The notes beneath the pieces were generated by a model, which worked only from the letters and a program-made list of their open reading frames with translations, did not search any database and was not told where the DNA came from. Source: Oscillospiraceae bacterium (GTDB lineage Bacteria; Bacillota; Clostridia; Oscillospirales; Oscillospiraceae). Taken from it: a stretch of DNA of 43,818 nt. The stretch spans positions 1-43,818 of the forward strand of contig JAAWQM010000022.1 of NCBI GenBank assembly GCA_022800525.1. The letters run 5' to 3'. A program made the translations under genes and the position numbers. This document shows, in pieces, positions 39,414-43,818 of the stretch; position 1 is the stretch's first letter; each line of letters opens with the position of its first letter.

Positions 39414-39910
39414 GCGGCGCCGCTTCTTCAATTGGTCTGAAACCACCGCCTAGACTGCGGCTGGACAATGAACCATCAGGACAAAACCTCAGAAATGGTG
39501 CATATCCACATCCCCAGAACAAGATAAAGAGAACCCCCAATGAGGCTCCCTATGATGGGAAAGAATTATCATATGCAGGCGTCTATGCAAAGACGCTTTA
39601 TCAGCAGCTGCAAAATCCATCCTGGGATGTAAAGGAGAGCGATACAGCATTAGGAAAGCGCCTTGCGTCGCAGTACAGCGAATTAAAGAACAGCGTGGAG
39701 CGGGCCGGGATAAGCGACAAAATGGCAAAAATGCTCACATCATCATTCGCCCCATTTATGGGCCGCCTGATGGACACGCTGGATGAGCAGACCGACAGAA
39801 ACCGGGGATGGGTGGCTGATAGTCCATGGCTGTCTGGTTCGATCAGAACAGCGCATATTGACAGGGCCAGCGTTTACGCTTCTTTTCAGAACGCTGTTTC
39901 CAAGTCATAA
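39401..39910 (+). pseudogene. 5'-truncated gene of unknown function next to repeat B
   Basis: The frame is open for 169 codons but only the part from about 39530 reads like protein (GVYAKTLYQQLQNPSWDVKE, then RNRGWVADSPWLSGSIRTAH). Its upstream codons are translated repeat, there is no start codon with a ribosome site at the junction, and a terminator follows. It looks like the 3' portion of a helical protein whose front was replaced by the repeat. I do not recognise the family. Confidence 0.5.
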
Positions 39911-39920
39911 CATATTTTGA

Positions 39921-39950
39921 GGGGCGGCGCTGCAAAGCGCCGCCCCTTTT
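39921..39950 (+). terminator. Terminator after the truncated gene
   Basis: A perfect 10-bp stem GGGGCGGCGC / GCGCCGCCCC, loop TGCAAA, then TTTT. Confidence 0.85.
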
Positions 39951-39957
39951 CCTCTTA

Positions 39958-40362
39958 TCATGAATTGGTTCCGTCCGCCCGTTTCTTCTTTATTGTATAG
40001 GACTGTAGCCCTTTCTGACACCCATTCTTTTCATAGAACATTTCCACCCCTGGCTGTGCGCCGAAATACAGCATTGTCGGCGTATGCTCCCTGGCAAGCT
40101 GAAGCAGCCTGCTGCCGACTCCTTGCTGTTGGTATTCAGGCAAGACAAGCATCTCCGTAATGGTTCCAAAGTAATAACCATCAGAGAGGATACGCAGACA
40201 GCCGATCAGCATTCCGCCGTCATAAGCGGCGATATTGATCGTCCGTGACAACGCCGCCTGCGTCTTCACATGATCATAATCCCCTGGCCACACTCCATTG
40301 ACAAACCGGATAAATTCCTGCGCGTTCAACTCTTTGTCATCGATTTTGTATTCCACCATCAT
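39958..40362 (-). CDS. GNAT acetyltransferase coupled to the xdhD-like gene
   Basis: A 134-residue GNAT protein. The conserved core reads IAAYDGGMLIGCLRILSDG, then EMLVLPEYQQQGVGSRLL, the acetyl-CoA loop being QQQGVG. The C-terminal YFGAQPGVEMFYEKNGCQK is the usual beta7 segment. The substrate is unknown. Its ATG overlaps the stop of the fused dehydrogenase by 4 bases, so it is translated with it, which suggests, but does not prove, a role with that enzyme or its substrate. Confidence 0.85.
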   Translation of the reverse strand: MMVEYKIDDKELNAQEFIRFVNGVWPGDYDHVKTQAALSRTINIAAYDGGMLIGCLRILSDGYYFGTITEMLVLPEYQQQGVGSRLLQLAREHTPTMLYFGAQPGVEMFYEKNGCQKGLQSYTIKKKRADGTNS

Positions 40363-42914
40363 TTTTTCCTTGTACGATACGGCGTATCCTCAAGCGGCAG
40401 CGTATACCGCCGCTTGCCGTCGAACCGGAAGTACGCATCCGAAATCGCTGGCGCGGTAGGAATCGACGTGATCTCCCCAATCCCAATCGCCCCGCAGGCC
40501 ACATCCAGCCCTGGCTTCTCCACCACAATCGCCTTGATCTCCGGAATCTGATGGGCCTTGAACAGCCCCAGCGTACCATACTTCGCCGTAGGCTTGCAGT
40601 CCACCAGCGGATACTGTTCCGTCAGCGCAAAGCCCATGCTCATCACCACGCCGCCCTCAATCTGTCCCTCGCAGGACAGCGGATTGACCGCCCTGCCCAC
40701 GTCATGCGCGGCTACCATCCGTTTCATCTTCCCCTCGCCGTCCAGAATGCACACCTGGGTGGCATAACCGTACGCCACATGGCTCACCGGGTTGGGCACA
40801 TCCGCCCCCAGAGGATCGGTCTTTGCCAGATACTCACCGTAATATTCCGTCCCATTTAAACTGGAGAGCGGCTTGTCCCCCATGGCCTCCTTCAGCTCCA
40901 CGCAGGCCCTCCGGCAGGCTTCGCCGGTAATCAGCGTCTGCCGGGAACCGGACGTCGTACCGGAATCCGGAGCTTCAAAGGTGTTGGCCCGCTCATAGAC
41001 AACGTCCTCCCTCTTCAGCCCCAGCTGGTCGCAGCACATCTGCACCAGCACGGTCCCCAGCCCCTGCCCGATGCAGGAGGCCCCCGCCTGGATATGGAGC
41101 TTCCCGTCCTCTACCATCAGGCGGCAGCGTCCCGTGTCCGGAATCCCCACGCCCACGCCGGCATTCTTCATGGCGCAGGCCAGCCCCACATATTTCTCCC
41201 CCTCCATGTAAGGCTTCACCGCCTCCAGGGTCTCCACCAGCCCGGTCTCCGGCCCCACAATCTGACCGTTGGGCAGAACCTCGCCGGGGCGGATGGCGTT
41301 GCGGAACCGGATTTCCCAAGGGGTAATGCCGACCAGGTCTGCCATCTCATTCAGCATGGTCTCCAGCCCGAAGCAGGTCTGGGTCACACCGAACCCCCGG
41401 AACGCTCCCGCAGGAGGGTTATTGGTGTAGTAAGCATATCCGTCAATCTGGAAATTCTCGTAGTGATAAGGCCCCGCCGCGTGGGTGCAGGCCCGCTCCA
41501 ACACCGGTCCGCCCAGGGATGCGTAGGCACCCGTGTCAGCGATCACATTGGCCGCCACGCCCTGAATGATGCCGTTCTCATCACAGCCCATGGCAAATTC
41601 CATCTCCATAGGGTGGCGCTTCGGGTGAATCAGAAGGCTTTCGGCGCGGGTCAGCTTGCATTTCACAGGCCGCTTGGTCAGGTACGCCACGAGGGCGGCG
41701 TGGTGCTGGACGGTCACGTCCTCCTTGCCGCCAAAGCCGCCGCCTACCAGCAGGTTCTTTACCTTCACCTTCTCCGCCGGCAGTCCCAGCATGGGAGCCG
41801 TCTCGTGCTGGGTGTCGTAGGCCCCCTGGTCCGTGGATAGAATCATCACCCCGTCCCCGTCAGGGAACGCCACCGCGCACTCCGGCTCCAGGAAGGCGTG
41901 TTCCGTATAGGGCGTATAAAACTGCCTCGTCAGGACGTACTTGCTCCTGGCAATCGCAAAAGCGGCGTTGCCCCGCTGGATGTGCTTGTGCGCCATCAGA
42001 TTGCCACTCCTGTGGACCAGCGGCGCGTTGGGCAGCATGGCCTCCTGTGGAGAGCGCACGGGCTCCAGGACCTCGTACTCCACCTCCACCAGCTTCTTGG
42101 CCCGCTCCAGAATCTCCTGCGTCTCGGCAGCTACAAGGCAGATGGCGTCGCCCAGGTAGTGCGTGACGCTGCCCACGGCAATCATAGTGTCCCAGTCCTT
42201 CACCAGATGCCCCACCTTGTTGCTCCCAGGGATATCCTCCGCGGTGAACACCCCCACCACACCGGGCAGCGCCCTGGCCGCTTCCGTATGGATGGCCTTG
42301 ACCAGGGCCCTGGGGTAGGCGGACCGGACGGCGGAGGCGTAGATCATGCCCTCCATGTAGACGTCGTCGGGGTAGACGCCGGTCCCCTGGACCTTCTCAG
42401 CCACGTCGATGCGGTGGACCCGGCTGCCCAGCCTCCAGTCCCCGTCTTTCTCCGGGACGCGGCCCTCCCGCAGGATTTTCGCCGTCAGGCGCACGCCCTC
42501 AATGATCTTCACATAGCCGGTACACCGGCAGATATTGGTGCGCAGGGCGAACCTGATCTCCTCCTCTGAGGGGTCCGGATTCTGGTCCAGCAGGCCCTTG
42601 GCCGCCATAACCATGCCGGGGATGCAGAAGCCGCACTGCACCGCTCCGGCCTCTCCGAAGCCGAAGGTATAGGCATCCTTCTCAAAATCACTGAGCCCCT
42701 CCACGGTAAGGATGGACTTCCCTTCCATTTTATCAGTCGTGAAGACGCAGGCCCGGGCAGCCTTGCCGTCCACCAGGATGGTACATGTGCCGCAGGCGCC
42801 CTCGCTGCATCCGTCCTTCACGCTGGTCAGGCGCAGCTCATCCCGCAGGAAGCGGATCAGCTTCTGATTCTTTTTTGCTGTGACGGTTTTGCCGTTCACG
42901 GTAAATGTAGCCAT
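40359..42914 (-). CDS. Fused selenium-dependent-type xanthine dehydrogenase (XdhD-like)
   Basis: An 851-residue fusion of an N-terminal [2Fe-2S] domain (ligands Cys36, 41, 44, 56 and Cys94, 97, 129, 131) with a C-terminal molybdopterin domain (LVGGGFGGKED, AGAFRGFGVTQTC, AGASCIGQGLGT, and GAIGIGEITS with the catalytic Glu). Length and fusion order match the selenium-dependent xanthine dehydrogenase family of Enterococcus and clostridia, related to E. coli XdhD. No FAD subunit is fused or adjacent. The start at 42914 follows AAGGAG by 9 bases. Selenium would be an inorganic ligand, not selenocysteine. Confidence 0.9.
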   Translation of the reverse strand: MATFTVNGKTVTAKKNQKLIRFLRDELRLTSVKDGCSEGACGTCTILVDGKAARACVFTTDKMEGKSILTVEGLSDFEKDAYTFGFGEAGAVQCGFCIPGMVMAAKGLLDQNPDPSEEEIRFALRTNICRCTGYVKIIEGVRLTAKILREGRVPEKDGDWRLGSRVHRIDVAEKVQGTGVYPDDVYMEGMIYASAVRSAYPRALVKAIHTEAARALPGVVGVFTAEDIPGSNKVGHLVKDWDTMIAVGSVTHYLGDAICLVAAETQEILERAKKLVEVEYEVLEPVRSPQEAMLPNAPLVHRSGNLMAHKHIQRGNAAFAIARSKYVLTRQFYTPYTEHAFLEPECAVAFPDGDGVMILSTDQGAYDTQHETAPMLGLPAEKVKVKNLLVGGGFGGKEDVTVQHHAALVAYLTKRPVKCKLTRAESLLIHPKRHPMEMEFAMGCDENGIIQGVAANVIADTGAYASLGGPVLERACTHAAGPYHYENFQIDGYAYYTNNPPAGAFRGFGVTQTCFGLETMLNEMADLVGITPWEIRFRNAIRPGEVLPNGQIVGPETGLVETLEAVKPYMEGEKYVGLACAMKNAGVGVGIPDTGRCRLMVEDGKLHIQAGASCIGQGLGTVLVQMCCDQLGLKREDVVYERANTFEAPDSGTTSGSRQTLITGEACRRACVELKEAMGDKPLSSLNGTEYYGEYLAKTDPLGADVPNPVSHVAYGYATQVCILDGEGKMKRMVAAHDVGRAVNPLSCEGQIEGGVVMSMGFALTEQYPLVDCKPTAKYGTLGLFKAHQIPEIKAIVVEKPGLDVACGAIGIGEITSIPTAPAISDAYFRFDGKRRYTLPLEDTPYRTRKK

Positions 42915-42966
42915 GACGGTACTCCTTTTTGTTTTTCCTCTATCAAAATAAGATTACGCTGTATTC

Positions 42967-42995
42967 ATTATAGCGAAAAACCGGAACAGTTTCAA
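42967..42995 (-). promoter_or_regulatory. Sigma-A promoter of the xdhD-like operon
   Basis: On the minus strand: TTGAAA (42990-42995), 17-base spacer, perfect TATAAT (42967-42972). The rest of 42996-43163 holds no gene. Confidence 0.8.
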
Positions 42996-43114
42996 CAGGG
43001 TTTTGCCGGAAAGAGGAAAACGAAGTCCGTTTTTGAGGCGGCGGACAAAGCGGCTCGAATCAGATAACATGGTTCCTGTGCTATAGCAATTGTCAACAAG
43101 ACAGGATTTGTCAA

Positions 43115-43145
43115 GGGGGATTTCACCCAAAAGATGAAATCCCCC
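43115..43145. terminator. Hairpin downstream of the flavoprotein gene
   Basis: Arms GGGGGATTTCA (43115-43125) and TGAAATCCCCC (43135-43145) pair perfectly over a 9-base loop. There is no good T-run on either side, so termination is uncertain. Confidence 0.45.
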
Positions 43146-43163
43146 CGTTAAACTGGATGGTGG

Positions 43164-43703
43164 TTAAATCTTGTTACAAAATTCTATAATTTCATCCTTT
43201 CTTTGCTCCACCGCATCTTTATATTCCACTGAACATAAACCTAGTTTATCACAGCATTCAATCTCTAAATGTCCGTAAAAGTGTTCAATACTTTCAAAAA
43301 TGCGCTGACATTCTTTCATGCCCGCTCCTGTTCGTAATGCCACCACATAACCCTTCTTTCCAGTGCTTAAAGCTGCATGTGGCTCATGGGTATTACACCA
43401 AGGTGTGCACCGATCAATAAAAGCTTTAAACTGTCCGGGAATGTCTGCCCAATAAGAAGGCGACACGGATATAATGATGTCCGCCCACTCATAGTTTTCA
43501 ATTATTTTATCAATATCATCACACTGAACACATTTAGCCGTATTATGGCATGTTCTGCACCCTTTACAAAAACTAATATTAAAATCGTCAATACATATGC
43601 TTCTGACATTGTATCGCTCCTTCAAGCATTTTGAAGCGATATTTACTATTTCTGCCGTTGCTCCATTTCTGACAGGACTACAGTTCATCAACAAAACTTT
43701 CAT
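43164..43703 (-). CDS. Iron-sulfur flavoprotein-like NAD(P)H:FMN oxidoreductase
   Basis: A 179-residue flavodoxin-fold protein. The FMN phosphate loop is NCSPVRNGATAEIV near the N-terminus, and SVSPSYWADIPGQFKAFIDR is the second flavin loop. Between them a Cys cluster (CKGCRTCHNTAKCVQC, about 46-61) resembles the compact [4Fe-4S] site of iron-sulfur flavoproteins. It is AT-rich compared with its neighbours, suggesting transfer. AGGAGG precedes its ATG. The electron partner is unknown. Confidence 0.88.
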   Translation of the reverse strand: MKVLLMNCSPVRNGATAEIVNIASKCLKERYNVRSICIDDFNISFCKGCRTCHNTAKCVQCDDIDKIIENYEWADIIISVSPSYWADIPGQFKAFIDRCTPWCNTHEPHAALSTGKKGYVVALRTGAGMKECQRIFESIEHFYGHLEIECCDKLGLCSVEYKDAVEQRKDEIIEFCNKI

Positions 43704-43747
43704 TTCGTTCCTCCTGCAATTACCGATTTGTCAATTTTCACGAGCCA

Positions 43748-43776
43748 AGTATACCATCAATACGACTGACATTCAA
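43748..43776 (-). promoter_or_regulatory. Sigma-A promoter of the flavoprotein gene
   Basis: On the minus strand: TTGAAT (43771-43776), 17-base spacer, TATACT (43748-43753). The remaining bases to the window end hold no visible gene. Confidence 0.75.
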
Positions 43777-43818
43777 CCCCCATTTATAGGCGCTGATAGT
43801 AGTAGCAATATAATGTAG

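Noticed and set aside
43080-43115. Two TTGACA-like boxes on the minus strand as a further promoter
   Set aside because: Neither has a -10 at usual spacing, and a better promoter for the downstream operon exists at 42967-42995.

Overview
The window looks like a high-GC chromosome segment of an anaerobic, spore-forming or spore-lineage gut Clostridium, most likely Oscillospiraceae (Flavonifractor/Lawsonibacter/Intestinimonas type). The grounds are strong AAGGAGG ribosome sites, sigma-A promoters, a glycine T-box, rubrerythrin, a SpoIIQ-like M23 protein behind a sigma-F-type promoter, and two molybdenum hydroxylase loci. The genus is inference. Left flank (1-1860): repeat-rich DNA, then a compact convergent locus with every part of a par/Fst-like type I toxin-antitoxin (616-908), then a RelB/YoeB type II pair (1261-1789). 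Phage-like cluster (2000-14759): one unbroken plus-strand run in PBSX-like order: small and large terminase, portal, protease, decoration protein, capsid, three connector/neck genes, sheath, tube, a 272-residue protein where a tape measure should be, LysM protein, hub, spike, gp25, baseplate J and a last baseplate protein. All frames are open, most are translationally coupled, and the terminase motifs are intact. Integrase, repressor, replication, long tape measure, fibre and lysis genes are all absent. I read it as a streamlined, possibly domesticated packaging particle (gene-transfer-agent-like), and it is the most interesting candidate system here. 14793-18830 (minus): pyridoxal kinase, recG, an AAA ATPase and a small protein form one operon running into the phage-like cluster, with a bidirectional terminator between. 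18830-21250: rubrerythrin, an Asn/Gln-only mini-protein, a lipoprotein and a GNAT acetyltransferase. 21256-26460: a three-subunit xanthine-dehydrogenase-type operon with a membrane protein inserted, then a MocA-like cytidylyltransferase. 26498-32432: a phospholipase-C-fold protein, DegV, SpoIIQ-like protein, a TetR operon with an operator over its own start site, and an acyltransferase fused to a zinc ribbon. 32645-37112: an amino-sugar locus with NagA, a DUF3795-like gene broken by an in-frame TAG, a ROK-like kinase and, divergently, an N-acylglucosamine 2-epimerase. 37120-39178: T-box-controlled glycyl-tRNA synthetase with a cupin. 39401-43818: a truncated gene, a GNAT protein coupled to a fused selenium-dependent-type xanthine dehydrogenase, and an iron-sulfur flavoprotein-like gene. 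At least three families of palindromic dispersed repeats fill the intergenic spaces. I saw no tRNA, rRNA, CRISPR array, transposase or attachment site.
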